57,608 nt of DNA, taken from JBJXHG01 sp046160865 (lineage in GTDB: Bacteria; Planctomycetota; UBA1135; GCA-002686595). The notes under the pieces were generated by a model. It was not told the origin of the DNA and did no database searches. It saw only the letters and a program-made list of their open reading frames with translations. Made by a program: the position numbers and the translations under genes. Where the stretch lies: the NCBI GenBank assembly GCA_046160865.1, contig JBJXHG010000096.1, positions 1 through 57,608 of the forward strand, written 5' to 3'. Below are positions 1-8,276 of the stretch, in pieces (position 1 is the first letter of the stretch; every line of letters starts with the position of its first letter).

Positions 1-1
1 C

Positions 2-709
2 GAGACGATGCATACGGTGGAGCCGAACGGTGCGCAGCTCCCTTCTGCTTCCTCTTCCGCCGCTTCTTCTGCTGCCACGGCCGCTGACGCGCCGCATTCC
101 GATGGATTGGGCGATGTCGCGGACGCGACATCGCCGACGGAAGACTTCGCAGTCTTCCACGGCGAAGTTCACGTCACGACCATCGCCACCCAATACAAGA
201 AGATCCGCTTCTACACGCGCGAGAACGTCGGCGCCGCCGACATCCATCTCCCGCCCGAAGAGCTCGACACCGAGACGTTCGTGCTGACGCTCTCGCACGA
301 GACCGCGATCCAGGTCGGGCTCGTCGGCGGCGACGCGGGCCGCGCGTGGCACGGACTCGGCGCGCTGTTGCGTCGCACGGCGCCGCTCTTCTTGCGTTGC
401 CAACCGCAGGATCTCGGGCTCGCGGCGCAGATCCGCTCGCCGCACTTCGGTCGACCCGCGCTCTTCCTGTACGACCGCGTGCAGGGCGGCGTCGGGCTCT
501 CGGAAGCCTTGTTCTCCGGACACCGCGCGTGGTTCGGTGCGGCAGCCGAGGTGCTCGCGCACTGCGCGTGCGAGCGCGGCTGTCCCGCGTGCATCGGTCC
601 GCGCGATGAAGTCGGGGAGCTCGGCAAGGAGTGCGCGCAGCGCGTGCTCGAGCATCTCGTGCGCGGCGAACCGGCGCTCCCCGTAGAGCTTGCGGTGGAG
701 CTCGCGTGA
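2..709 (+). CDS. mrfA: C-terminal part of MrfA/YprA-type DNA helicase (DUF1998 region), 5' end outside window
   Basis: The frame is open from the first bases of the window, so the helicase motor domains lie upstream and only about 235 residues are seen. The visible part starts with a low-complexity Ser/Ala stretch and continues into a region like the C-terminal DUF1998 domain of YprA/MrfA helicases. It ends with a four-cysteine cluster of the form C-x-C-x3-C-x2-C (CACERGCPAC), which in MrfA binds a metal. The next gene overlaps its stop by 4 bp and encodes an exonuclease like MrfB. In Bacillus subtilis the mrfA-mrfB pair removes mitomycin C lesions independently of UvrA. DUF1998 also occurs in DISARM DrmB, but the neighbour argues for MrfAB. 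Helicase activity cannot be judged from this fragment. Confidence 0.78.
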   Translation, partial: ETMHTVEPNGAQLPSASSSAASSAATAADAPHSDGLGDVADATSPTEDFAVFHGEVHVTTIATQYKKIRFYTRENVGAADIHLPPEELDTETFVLTLSHETAIQVGLVGGDAGRAWHGLGALLRRTAPLFLRCQPQDLGLAAQIRSPHFGRPALFLYDRVQGGVGLSEALFSGHRAWFGAAAEVLAHCACERGCPACIGPRDEVGELGKECAQRVLEHLVRGEPALPVELAVELA

Positions 710-2061
710 GCGACGCGGCCCGCGAGCGCCTCCGCGCGCTGCTCGGCAGGCCGCGCTCCGGTACGCCCGAGCGCGGCCTGCCGAGCGCTACCACCGGTGG
801 GGCGAACGCTGCGCATCTGCGTGCTGCTCCAAGCGTGCGCGAGCGCCTCGCGCGTCGCGCGCAGCGTGCCGCGGAGGACGTACCGACGCCCGATTCTGCG
901 CTCTCGCTCGACGCGCCGCGCGCTCTCGCGCGCGAGTCGACTCCGCACGGCGATGTGTGGGCGCGCCGCGTGCACATGCGCAGCGACGATCGTCACGGCG
1001 AGTGGACGTTCGGCGAAGTGCGCACGGCGGAGCGCGACGCCATCGCGCTCGCGGCGCGCGACGCGCGGCTCGCCGAGCTCGATCTCGCGGACGCGCTGTA
1101 CCTCGACACGGAGACGACCGGCTTGTCCGGCGGCGCCGGCACGTACGTCTTCCTGGTCGGCATCGGAAGTTTCGACGCGGACGGGTTCTCTCTCTGGCAA
1201 GGCTTTCTGCGCGGTCCGGAGGAGGAGTACGCGCTGCTCTCCGAGGTCGCGCGCCGCGTGCGCGCAGCCGCGGGCGTGGTCACGTTCTTCGGCAAGAGCT
1301 TCGATCGCCACCGGCTCGAAGACCGCATGCGCGTGCTCGGGATCGAGCCACCGTTCGGCGCGCTCGCGCATCTCGACCTCTATCACCCGCTGCGGCGGTT
1401 GTACGGCGGCAGCTTGCCCGACCTGCGCTTGCGCACGGTCGAGGCGGCGCTGTGCGGGATCGAGCGCGCGCACGATTTGCCGGGCTCGTTCGCACCGGCG
1501 GCGTGGTTCGACTTCGTGGCGCGGCGGCCGCACCGACTCGAGGGTGTGTTCGAGCACAACGCCGCCGACGTGGCGAGCCTCGCCGCGCTCGCCGCACACC
1601 TCGGGCGTGCGCGCGTCGAGTCGCGCGCGCACGGCGCACCGCTCGCCGGCTGCGCGCGCACGCGCGCGGCGGCGTGGGCGCGCTTGTGCAGCGCTGCGCC
1701 GCGCGACGCCGCACGCGCGACCGAAGCCGTGCGCTGGTTCGAGCGCGCGCTCGAACGCGGAGCTGCGCGCGCGCTCGCGCTCGATTTTGCCGTGCACCTC
1801 GCGCGCACGGGCGACGCGTCACGGGCGTTGGCGCTCGCGCACGCGTGCAGCGACGCACCCGAGGATGAAATCCAGGCGCGCGCGTGGTGCTTGCGCGCGA
1901 GCCTCGAACGCAGGCGTGGCGACAGCGCGTCCGCGCTCACGGCGGCGAGGCAGGCGCTCTCGATCGCCGAGCGGACGATGGTCGGCGTGCGCTTCGCCGC
2001 GTTCGCGCGCGAGTGTCGGCGCATCGAGTGCGCGGCGTCGCGACCTCGACGCGCCGAGTGA
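706..2061 (+). CDS. mrfB: MrfB/YprB-type RNase H-like 3'-5' exonuclease
   Basis: A 451-residue protein read from a GTG that overlaps the helicase stop (GTGA). The RNase H-like fold begins near residue 130 with LDTETTGLSGGAGTYVFLVG, whose D and E are the first metal ligands of DEDD exonucleases. Further acidic positions follow in the ALAHLDLYHPLRR and EHNAADVASLAAL segments. The C-terminal 130 residues are Ala/Arg-rich and helical, TPR-like. YprB/MrfB works with the helicase MrfA in excision of mitomycin adducts, and the gene order here is the same as in Bacillus. The N-terminal 40 residues are poorly conserved in character and contain a perfect DNA palindrome (742-785). A downstream GTG at 835 is therefore a possible alternative start. 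Confidence 0.8.
   Translation: MSDAARERLRALLGRPRSGTPERGLPSATTGGANAAHLRAAPSVRERLARRAQRAAEDVPTPDSALSLDAPRALARESTPHGDVWARRVHMRSDDRHGEWTFGEVRTAERDAIALAARDARLAELDLADALYLDTETTGLSGGAGTYVFLVGIGSFDADGFSLWQGFLRGPEEEYALLSEVARRVRAAAGVVTFFGKSFDRHRLEDRMRVLGIEPPFGALAHLDLYHPLRRLYGGSLPDLRLRTVEAALCGIERAHDLPGSFAPAAWFDFVARRPHRLEGVFEHNAADVASLAALAAHLGRARVESRAHGAPLAGCARTRAAAWARLCSAAPRDAARATEAVRWFERALERGAARALALDFAVHLARTGDASRALALAHACSDAPEDEIQARAWCLRASLERRRGDSASALTAARQALSIAERTMVGVRFAAFARECRRIECAASRPRRAE
742..785. repeat. Perfect 17-bp inverted repeat at the 5' end of mrfB
   Basis: CTCGGCAGGCCGCGCTC at 742-758 is exactly complementary to 769-785 across a 10-base loop. It lies inside the first codons of mrfB as annotated, or in a leader if the gene starts at 835. 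It could be a repeat unit inserted into the reading frame, or an RNA hairpin between helicase and exonuclease. There is no T-run, so simple termination is unlikely. Confidence 0.6.
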
Positions 2062-2077
2062 CCTTCACCACGGACTC

Positions 2078-2707
2078 TCAGGCGTGCGGCGCGGCGCGGT
2101 CGCGCACGAGCAAGACCATCTTCACGAGGTCGGGCAGGTTCTTCGCTTCCATCTTCCGCATGATGCGGAAGCGGTGCGTCTCGATCGTCTTCTGGCTGAT
2201 ACCGAGCGCCGCCGCGATCGCTTTGTTCGGATGGCCGTCGACGACGCGCTCGAGCACCTGACGCTCGCGGCTCGTCAGCCGGGCGATCCGCGCGAGCACA
2301 GCCTGACGCTCGGCGAGCGACTCCGCCTTGCCCGCGAACGAAGCCAGCGCTGCCTCGATCTTCTGCAGCAAGAGCTCCGGGCTGTACGGCTTCTCGACGA
2401 AGTCGAAGGCGCCGGATTTCACCGCACCGACGGCCATCGGAACGTCGCCGTGGCCGCTGATGAACAGGACGGGCAGGTCGAACTCGCTGGCGTTGAGCTG
2501 GCGGAACAGCTCGATGCCGCTGATGCCGGGCATGCGCACGTCGAGCAGCACGCAGCCGGCGCCGGCGCGCTCGTACTTCGCGAGGAACTCCTCGCCGCTC
2601 GTGTAGGCGCACACGCTGTAGCCGGCGTGTTGCACGAGGGCCTGGACGGAATCGCGAACTGCTTCGTCGTCGTCGACTACGTGGATCATGGGAACTGGGC
2701 CGTTCAT
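2078..2707 (-). CDS. FixJ/NarL-type response regulator
   Basis: A 209-residue regulator with an N-terminal receiver (residues about 7-120) and a C-terminal LuxR-type helix-turn-helix (about 145-200). The receiver has an intact acidic pocket (VVDDDE), phospho-Asp in LLDVRMP, Ser of FISGHGD at the switch position and Lys of EKPY. The DNA-binding part reads LTSRERQVLERVVDG followed by KAIAAALGISQKTIETH, characteristic of FixJ/StyR-like regulators. The ATG at 2707 overlaps the stop of the upstream kinase gene (ATGA), so both are translated from one message. An ATG six codons further in (2689) is an alternative start. The target genes are unknown. Confidence 0.9.
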   Translation of the reverse strand: MNGPVPMIHVVDDDEAVRDSVQALVQHAGYSVCAYTSGEEFLAKYERAGAGCVLLDVRMPGISGIELFRQLNASEFDLPVLFISGHGDVPMAVGAVKSGAFDFVEKPYSPELLLQKIEAALASFAGKAESLAERQAVLARIARLTSRERQVLERVVDGHPNKAIAAALGISQKTIETHRFRIMRKMEAKNLPDLVKMVLLVRDRAAPHA

Positions 2708-5070
2708 GAGTTCTTGCGGGTGATGGGAAGTGAGAGAGAGATGCGCGCGCCGCTGTCCGGCTCCGCGCTCGCCCACAGGCGTCCGCCATGGGCTTCGACG
2801 ATGGTCCGGCTGATCGAGAGCCCGAGACCCAAGCCCTCGGCTTTCGTGGTGAAGAAGGGCTCGAAGAGATGCTCGGACGTCGCGCCGTCGAAGCCCGGAC
2901 CGGTGTCGTGCACCTCGACGCGCACGCGCGCCTCGGGTTCGACCGCGACGCGCACGCGAATATCCTTCGGGCGGCCGTTGTTCCCCGGATCGATCGACAA
3001 CGCCTCGATCGCATTGCGCAGCAGGTTGATGAGCACTTGCTCGATCTGCACACGGTCGGCGAGGACGAGCGGGATCGCGTCGCCGATGTCGGTCGTGACG
3101 CGCACGCCGTTCAAGCGGATCTCGTGGCCGAGCACGCCGATCGCTTCGAGGACGAGCTCGCGCACGCTGATGGTGGACCAGTGCGGCTCTTTCTTGCGGA
3201 TCAGGTTGCGCATGCGCCGGATGATCTCGGCGGCACGCTGTGCTTGGTGCGCGACCTTGTCGAGCAGCGGCTCGATGCCCGTCTGCTCGTCCGCCGGTTT
3301 CATGAGCTTGTCCTGCGCCACGGCGACGTAGTTCGTGATGGCCGCGAGCGGCTGATTGAGCTCGTGCGCGAGCCCGGACGCGAGCTCGCCGAGCGTGCCG
3401 AGTCGGGCCAAGTGCGCGAGCTCCCACTGGCGGCGGTGCTCGCGCTCCTCGAGGATCTTGCGCTCGGTGATGTCGCGCGAGATGCAGGTGATCTCGAGCG
3501 GGGCGTCGCTGCGCGGATCACGGATCGTGCGGCTCGTGGTCTCGAACCAGATGTACAAGCCGTCCTTGCGGCGCTTCCGGTACGCGACCGTGTGGACGTC
3601 GGACGACTCGAGCACGTTGATATGGACGACCTCGACGGCGCGCTGGTCGTCGGGGTGGAAGAACTCGTACGGATCGCGGCCGAGGAGTTCCTCGGGCTCG
3701 TAGCCGAGCAAGCGCTTGCAGGCCGGCGAGACGTACTTGTAGATGCCGGTCAGCGAGTGCGTCGAAATCATGTCGATCGCGTTGTCCGCGAGCAGACGGT
3801 ACTGCGCTTCGCTGCGCGTCAGTGCGTCGAGCAGACGCTGGTGCTCGACGCTCTCCTCCTGGAGGCGCGCGTTCGCGCGACGGATCTCTTCCGTGTTGCG
3901 CTCGAAGCGCGCTTGCAACTCCTCGAGCAGTTGGCGGCGCACCTCGTCCGCTTGCCGGCGCTCGGTGATGTCCTCGGCGATCCCCGCGATCATGCGCGCC
4001 GCACCGCGCTCGGCGGGCGGAATCGGATACGTGCGGTGGCGGATCCAGCGGATGGTGCCGTCCGGCTTGTGGATGCGATAGTCCGCCGACGCCGCTTCGT
4101 CGCGCGCCGCGCGCGCGAACATGCTCGCTACTGCCGCCCGATCCTCGTGCTGCACCGTCTCGAGCATGTGCTCGAGATCCTGGCATGCGTCGTGGCGCGG
4201 ACGACCCCAGATCGTCTCGAACGCCGGGTTCACGTACAGCACTCCGTGCGTGTCGGCATTGGTGAGGAAGAAGACGTCGCGGATGTTCTCCGTGATGCGC
4301 CGTAGAATCGCCTCGCCCTCGCGCAGCACGCGTTCGGCGCGCCGCCGTTCGGTGATGTCGCGGCAGAGCGCGAGCCAGCGCCGCACGCCGCCGTCCCAGA
4401 TCACCGTGGCATTGACCTCCACCGGGATCAACGTCCCGTCGGGGTGGGCGTAGTCGACTTCCAGGTTGCGGACGATGCCCGTGGTCGTGCACTTCGCGAT
4501 TTCGCGCTGATTGCGCTCGAGGTCGTGCGGCGCGGTCCACTCGAGCGCGCTGTGGCCTTGGATCTCCTCGACGGACGTCCGGCCCGTCAGGCGCACGTAC
4601 TCGAAGTTCGCGTCGACGACGATGCCGCGCTCGTCGCAGATCACGAAGCCCGTCTCGGTCGTCTCGATCAGCGTGAGGTAGCGTGCTTCGATCTCCGCGC
4701 TCGAGTGCGTCGAGTCGGGATCCTCGCCGAGCGGGACGACGAAGAACGAGTGCGGCGCGTCCGCGCCCGCAAACGCACCGACGAGCACCGGCCGGAGCCA
4801 GCCGCTCTTGCGCCGCAGTTGCATCTCGATCGGCGCGGACGGCGCCGGAGTGTCGAAGAGCTCGAGTCCGCTCGGCGACGCACCGCGCGTGCGCGCCGGG
4901 AAGAGGTCCGTCCACTGCAGGCCGCCGCGCACGAGCTCCTCGCGCGTTCGACCGCAGAAGCGCACGAACGCGTCGTTGGCCGCAACGAGGTGGTGCGGAT
5001 CGTTCCACGCGATCGTGCCCACCCAATGAGACGCGAGCAGGCTGCTGCTGCGCAGAGATCCGTGGGGCAA
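2704..5070 (-). CDS. Multi-PAS sensor histidine kinase (FixL-like)
   Basis: A 788-residue cytosolic-looking kinase with no clear membrane segment. At least four PAS domains precede the catalytic core, around residues 14-110, 125-245, 250-370 and 410-535, each with the usual PAS/PAC spacing (for example ENIRDVFFLTNADTHG). A coiled-coil-like linker (ELQARFERNTEEIRRANARL) sits before the last PAS. The phospho-accepting His is H569 in LAHELNQPLAAI, the DctB/FixL subclass of H-box. N-box (NLLRNAIEAL), G1 (DTGPGFDG) and G2 (GLGLGLSISRTIVEAHGG) motifs are intact. It is co-translated with the FixJ-like regulator downstream. The signal is not predictable: no haem-PAS signature could be confirmed by eye. 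Confidence 0.9.
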   Translation of the reverse strand: MPHGSLRSSSLLASHWVGTIAWNDPHHLVAANDAFVRFCGRTREELVRGGLQWTDLFPARTRGASPSGLELFDTPAPSAPIEMQLRRKSGWLRPVLVGAFAGADAPHSFFVVPLGEDPDSTHSSAEIEARYLTLIETTETGFVICDERGIVVDANFEYVRLTGRTSVEEIQGHSALEWTAPHDLERNQREIAKCTTTGIVRNLEVDYAHPDGTLIPVEVNATVIWDGGVRRWLALCRDITERRRAERVLREGEAILRRITENIRDVFFLTNADTHGVLYVNPAFETIWGRPRHDACQDLEHMLETVQHEDRAAVASMFARAARDEAASADYRIHKPDGTIRWIRHRTYPIPPAERGAARMIAGIAEDITERRQADEVRRQLLEELQARFERNTEEIRRANARLQEESVEHQRLLDALTRSEAQYRLLADNAIDMISTHSLTGIYKYVSPACKRLLGYEPEELLGRDPYEFFHPDDQRAVEVVHINVLESSDVHTVAYRKRRKDGLYIWFETTSRTIRDPRSDAPLEITCISRDITERKILEEREHRRQWELAHLARLGTLGELASGLAHELNQPLAAITNYVAVAQDKLMKPADEQTGIEPLLDKVAHQAQRAAEIIRRMRNLIRKKEPHWSTISVRELVLEAIGVLGHEIRLNGVRVTTDIGDAIPLVLADRVQIEQVLINLLRNAIEALSIDPGNNGRPKDIRVRVAVEPEARVRVEVHDTGPGFDGATSEHLFEPFFTTKAEGLGLGLSISRTIVEAHGGRLWASAEPDSGARISLSLPITRKNS

Positions 5071-5552
5071 CGGCGACGTCTCCTGTGCGAAAGGTCCCGG
5101 GACGGGTGCCGGAAAGAATCGTGTGCGCTGGCGCGCACGCCCTCCAGCCTATCGGGTGGCCGCCCCGGACCGGAAGGGCGGTGCTCCAGTCCGGTCGGCG
5201 CGCACTGCGCGACAGGTCCGTCTCGAGGTTGCGCCAGCGCGGAGCGTGGCAACTATCCCGGATTTCTCAGCAGATCACGCTGCGCTAGCTCGCATTTCTC
5301 ACCACTTCCTGCTGCGGTCTCGCCAACTCCTTCGACGCTGCGTCGTTGGATCCGAATCGATCCTCGCTGACCAACCGGGCGCGCGCCGATGGATTCCGAC
5401 CGCGCACCGTCGCTCCGATCGAGCTCTCGCGGCGTCGCGCGTACTCGCCGTATCGCGGCGCAATGCGCACCGTGGGCGCGTCGTGCTCGCGTCGACGCGC
5501 TGCAGCTCGCGCGGTGCCGGCGAATGCTGATCGAGGCGCTTCGGGCGTGCGC
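5071..5552. other. 482-bp intergenic stretch upstream of the kinase operon
   Basis: The stretch lies between the start of the minus-strand kinase gene and the end of purN. It should hold the kinase promoter, but no convincing -35/-10 pair was found. A 7-bp stem (GACCGGA...TCCGGTC) with a 15-base loop occurs near 5170-5200. The ORFs crossing it have Arg/Ser-rich compositions typical of shadow frames. I see no supported gene here. Confidence 0.5.
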
Positions 5553-6167
5553 TCAGCGAGCGCCCGTGCGGCGGCGTTCGACGTGGCGGCGAAGCGCCTC
5601 GGGCAGCGCGAGCTTCTCCTCTTCGAAGACGCGCGCGGCGAGTGACTCGGGCGTGTCACCCGGCGCGACCGAGATGCAGCGTTGCAGGAGGATGGGCCCG
5701 GCGTCGTACTCGTTGTCGACGTAGTGCACGGTGCAGCCGGTGAACTGAACGCCCCGAGCCAGCACGGCCTTGTGCACGCGCTCGCCGTAGTAGCCCTTGC
5801 CCCCGAAAGCGGGCAGCAGCGACGGATGGATGTTGAGGACTCGGCCCTCCCATGCGGTCGGCAGCACGAGGCGGCGCAGGAATCCCGCGAGCACGGCGCT
5901 GTCACATCCGTGGGCGTCGAGCGCGGCGAATACGTCGCGGCTGAAGGCCTCGTCGTCGAGCCGCCGCAGCGGATCGATCACGACCGACGGGAGCTCGAGC
6001 CGGCGCGCGCGCTCGAGCGCGTACGCATCGGCCTTCGTCGAAACGACGACGACGATGCGGCAATCGAGCTCGCCCGCCCGGATCTTTTGCACCAGGTTCT
6101 CGAGGCTGCGCCCCGAGCCCGACACGAGCACGCCGATCGGCAGCGGGCCGAGAGGCGTCGCGGTCAC
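5553..6167 (-). CDS. purN: Phosphoribosylglycinamide formyltransferase
   Basis: A 204-residue PurN, the usual length, which transfers a formyl group from 10-formyltetrahydrofolate to GAR in purine synthesis. The N-terminal GVLVSGSGRSLENLV is the phosphate-binding loop. The central NIHPSLLPAFGGKGYYG contains the catalytic Asn and His with the active-site loop, and VHYVDNEYDAGPILLQ supplies the conserved Asp. The start is a GTG overlapping the stop of the purine nucleoside phosphorylase gene (GTGA), so the two purine genes form a translationally coupled unit. The fold is shared with methionyl-tRNA formyltransferase, but the short length and GSGR loop favour PurN. Confidence 0.9.
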   Translation of the reverse strand: MTATPLGPLPIGVLVSGSGRSLENLVQKIRAGELDCRIVVVVSTKADAYALERARRLELPSVVIDPLRRLDDEAFSRDVFAALDAHGCDSAVLAGFLRRLVLPTAWEGRVLNIHPSLLPAFGGKGYYGERVHKAVLARGVQFTGCTVHYVDNEYDAGPILLQRCISVAPGDTPESLAARVFEEEKLALPEALRRHVERRRTGAR

Positions 6168-7030
6168 TCGTCGATCCCCAACGCTTCGGCGGCTTCGCCG
6201 GCGGCGGGCGCGAGCGCGACGAGCAGGTCTTCGAGTCCGGGCGCCATGGCCTCGATCTGCGCGACGACGCCACGCAAGTCGTTGAGACCTTCGCCGCGGT
6301 CGGTGACGGCGACGATCGAGAGCGCGGCGAGACCGGCGTGCGCGCTCGCCAGCAGCGGGTGGACGAGCTCTTGCACGGCGACCGATGCACCGGCGCGCGC
6401 CCAGAACGTGCGCTCCGCGTTGGTCTCCAGCGCCGGACCGAGCACGCACGCCACGACGCCGGCGCGTGCGCGCAGGCCGAGTGCGTGCGCTTCCGATAAT
6501 GCGCGCTCGCGCAACGGTGCGTAGTGCAACCACGACGTGTCCGGGAACATCGGTCCGAGCTTCGAGCGCGAGAGTCCGACGAGCGGTGTCTGTCCACTGA
6601 TGTTGACGTGATCGGCCGCCAGCACGAAGGTGCCCGGGTCGGGCGCGAAGTCGGCGTTGGGCAGCGAAACGCCGGCGGACACGTGCACGCACACCGCCGC
6701 GCCGCAGCGCGCCGCGAGCCAGCACGGGAAGCCGCGCGCCCAGGTCGGTGACGCGCCGTCGTCCGGCGTGTCGTGCGCGTCCTCGATCAACCAGACGCGC
6801 GTTCCACCGAGCTCGCCCGCGCACAAGAGCGCGTCGCTCCAGGACGCGGGCACGCCGCCGAGCTTGCCGAGCGGAAGCTTCATCGGGTGCACGAGCTGCG
6901 CCGGCAGCATGCCCGCACCCGTGCCGAGCCAGTAGAGCACTTGCGGCTCCGGCAGTGCGCGCCGGCGGACATCCGCGGCCGCGCGTGCGCAGGCTTCGTC
7001 GAGATTGCAGGCGAATTCGGGGCTGTTCAT
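6164..7030 (-). CDS. Purine nucleoside phosphorylase family protein
   Basis: A 288-residue member of the trimeric PNP family (phosphorolysis of inosine/guanosine or MTA-like nucleosides). Landmarks are HVNISGQTPLVG (family form H-x-N-x-x-G), GPALETNAE (the GPxYETxAE purine/ribose-binding strand) and VTDRGEGL (the VTNxAxGL base-recognition strand, here with Asp rather than Asn). An early WLGTGAGM corresponds to the phosphate-binding GSGLG loop. Several positions deviate from classical PNP (GPAL for GPSY, VTD for VTN), so substrate preference may differ. The ATG at 7030 overlaps the end of the YggU-like gene, and its own stop overlaps purN. Confidence 0.82.
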   Translation of the reverse strand: MNSPEFACNLDEACARAAADVRRRALPEPQVLYWLGTGAGMLPAQLVHPMKLPLGKLGGVPASWSDALLCAGELGGTRVWLIEDAHDTPDDGASPTWARGFPCWLAARCGAAVCVHVSAGVSLPNADFAPDPGTFVLAADHVNISGQTPLVGLSRSKLGPMFPDTSWLHYAPLRERALSEAHALGLRARAGVVACVLGPALETNAERTFWARAGASVAVQELVHPLLASAHAGLAALSIVAVTDRGEGLNDLRGVVAQIEAMAPGLEDLLVALAPAAGEAAEALGIDE

Positions 7031-7350
7031 GCCGGCCACAGTTGCGCGAGGCGCGCGCGCACGCGCGCAGGGGGAAGCTCGATGCGCACGCGCTTCAAGC
7101 GCGCGCGCGCGCCGGCGAGCAGAGTAACGGCGCTCGGACGCACTTCGAAGAGCTCGGCCAAGAACTCGCACACGCTTTCGTTCGCGCGTCCGCGCTCCGG
7201 CGGAGCGTTGACCGCGACGCGCAGGTTGCCATTCCACGTGCCGAGCAGCGCGGCGCGGCGCGCGCCGGGTTGAACGCGCACGCCGAGCCCGGTCGCGCGA
7301 CCTTGGTCGAGCGCGGCGATCGAGAGCTCGGGCTCGGCGGGTGCGCTCAC
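7027..7350 (-). CDS. DUF167/YggU-family small protein
   Basis: A 107-residue protein of the YggU/DUF167 family. The core has the family motifs: VRVQPGARRAALLG at the front, then LRVAVNAPPERGRANESVCEFLAELFEV, then VTLLAGARARLKRVRI. Structures of this family show a small alpha/beta fold, and the function remains unknown. It is the first gene of a three-gene unit with PNP and purN, overlapping PNP by 4 bp. The start is GTG at 7350. Link to purine metabolism is positional only. Confidence 0.85.
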   Translation of the reverse strand: MSAPAEPELSIAALDQGRATGLGVRVQPGARRAALLGTWNGNLRVAVNAPPERGRANESVCEFLAELFEVRPSAVTLLAGARARLKRVRIELPPARVRARLAQLWPA

Positions 7351-7438
7351 GCGCGGAACCTAGGCGCCGCCTCGCGCAATGGCAAGCACGGGTGCCCGGT
7401 CTCGACCTCGAACGATCGCGAGCGCACCGTTTCGCGCG

Positions 7439-7461
7439 CGAAGCACTTTTGCCACGGGCTG
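7439..7461 (-). repeat. Partial terminal fragment of the 160-bp palindromic element
   Basis: These bases (CGAAGCACTTTTGCCACGGG onward) match one outer arm of the 160-bp element (the arm reading CAGCCCGTGGTGAAAGTGCTTCG on the other strand), with one mismatch region. They abut the full copy at 7462 head to head, creating a short CCACGGGCTG/CAGCCCGTGG hairpin. It looks like the remnant of a second copy. Confidence 0.6.
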
Positions 7462-7621
7462 GCAGCCCGTGGTGAAAGTCATTCGGTCCGAAATCGGCCC
7501 GTTCGCGCCGGCGCTGCGTCGCTCGATCCTCGGCGAATCTGGACGATTCGCCTGCGGTCTCGCTCCTTGCGCCGGCGCAAACGGGCCGATTTCAAACTCG
7601 AAGCACTTCCACCACGGGCTG
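7462..7621 (-). repeat. 160-bp imperfect palindromic intergenic element, copy A (reverse orientation)
   Basis: On the minus strand this copy aligns end to end with those at 10961-11120 and 51806-51965. The outer arms begin CAGCCCGTGGTG and end CACCACGGGCTGC on the complementary side. Inner arms GGCCCGTT/AACGGGCC flank an asymmetric core containing GCAGGCGAATCGTC and GGATCGAGCGACGC. The whole unit can fold into a long hairpin. It fills the gap between the YggU-like gene and tmk, which are divergently oriented. No transposase is nearby, so movement in trans or a cis function is inferred. Confidence 0.85.
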
Positions 7622-7634
7622 CTAGGATTCGCGC

Positions 7635-8276
7635 GTGGGCCAGCCGAATCGGACGCACGCGCGCTTCTTCGTCCTCGACGGCGTCGACGGCTGCGGCAAG
7701 ACGACGCAAGCAGGCCGCCTCGCGCTCGAGCTCGAGCAGCACACTGGCACCGCGCCACTCCATCTGCGCGAGCCGGGCAGTACGCGCCTCGGCGAGGCGT
7801 TGCGCGCGCTCTTGCTCGCGCGCGAGCACGCGCCATCGCCGGCCGTCGAGCTCTTGCTGTTCGCTGCGGCGCGCCGCCAGATGCTCGACGAGATCGTGCG
7901 TCCCGCACTCGCCGCCGGCCGCAGCGTCGTGTGCGAGCGGTTCCATGGATCGACGTTCGCGTACCAGGCCGTGGCCGGCGGACTCGATGAGGCGCGCGTG
8001 CTCGCGCTGCTCGCGGACTTCGCCGGCGAGCCGCGCCCCGACCTCGTGCTCGTGCTCGATCTGCCGGTCGAGACCGCCGCGGCGCGCCGCGGCGCCAGCC
8101 GCGACCGCATCGAGGATCGCGGCCTCGCGTTCCAGCGCCGTGTCGCCGACGGATTCCGGCGCTATGCCGAGCGCGCGGGGGCGTCGCTCGCCGAACGCAC
8201 CGTCGTGATCGACGCGCAGGGCGGCGAGGAGGCGGTGTTCGAGCGCGTGTGGACCGAGGTGCGGCGTGCGCTCTGA
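7635..8276 (+). CDS. tmk: Thymidylate kinase
   Basis: A 213-residue dTMP kinase forming dTDP for DNA synthesis. It has the P-loop LDGVDGCGKTTQAGRLA, the LREPGSTRLGEALR loop that contacts dTMP and ATP, and the lid region ARRGASRDRIEDR. The usual DR(Y/H) motif before STxAYQ reads ERF (VVCERFHGSTFAYQ), an Asp-to-Glu change at a residue that normally contacts Mg/dTMP. The start is a GTG a few bases after the palindromic repeat. The 3' end overlaps holB by 11 bp, the common tmk-holB arrangement. Confidence 0.92.
   Translation: MGQPNRTHARFFVLDGVDGCGKTTQAGRLALELEQHTGTAPLHLREPGSTRLGEALRALLLAREHAPSPAVELLLFAAARRQMLDEIVRPALAAGRSVVCERFHGSTFAYQAVAGGLDEARVLALLADFAGEPRPDLVLVLDLPVETAAARRGASRDRIEDRGLAFQRRVADGFRRYAERAGASLAERTVVIDAQGGEEAVFERVWTEVRRAL

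Noticed and set aside
2..2061. DISARM or other DUF1998-containing defence system
   Set aside because: The partner gene is a YprB-type exonuclease in the MrfAB order, and no methylase, PLD or other DISARM gene is present.
2788..4305. 505-codon open frame antisense to the sensor kinase
   Set aside because: Product is a charge-rich low-complexity mirror of the kinase codons; the opposite strand has clear PAS and kinase motifs.
7379..7990. ORF encoding a peptide with the recurring FHHGLL ending
   Set aside because: The peptide is the translation of the 160-bp palindromic element; similar peptides arise at the other two copies (10967-11155, 51729-51944), so repeated DNA and not a protein family explains it.
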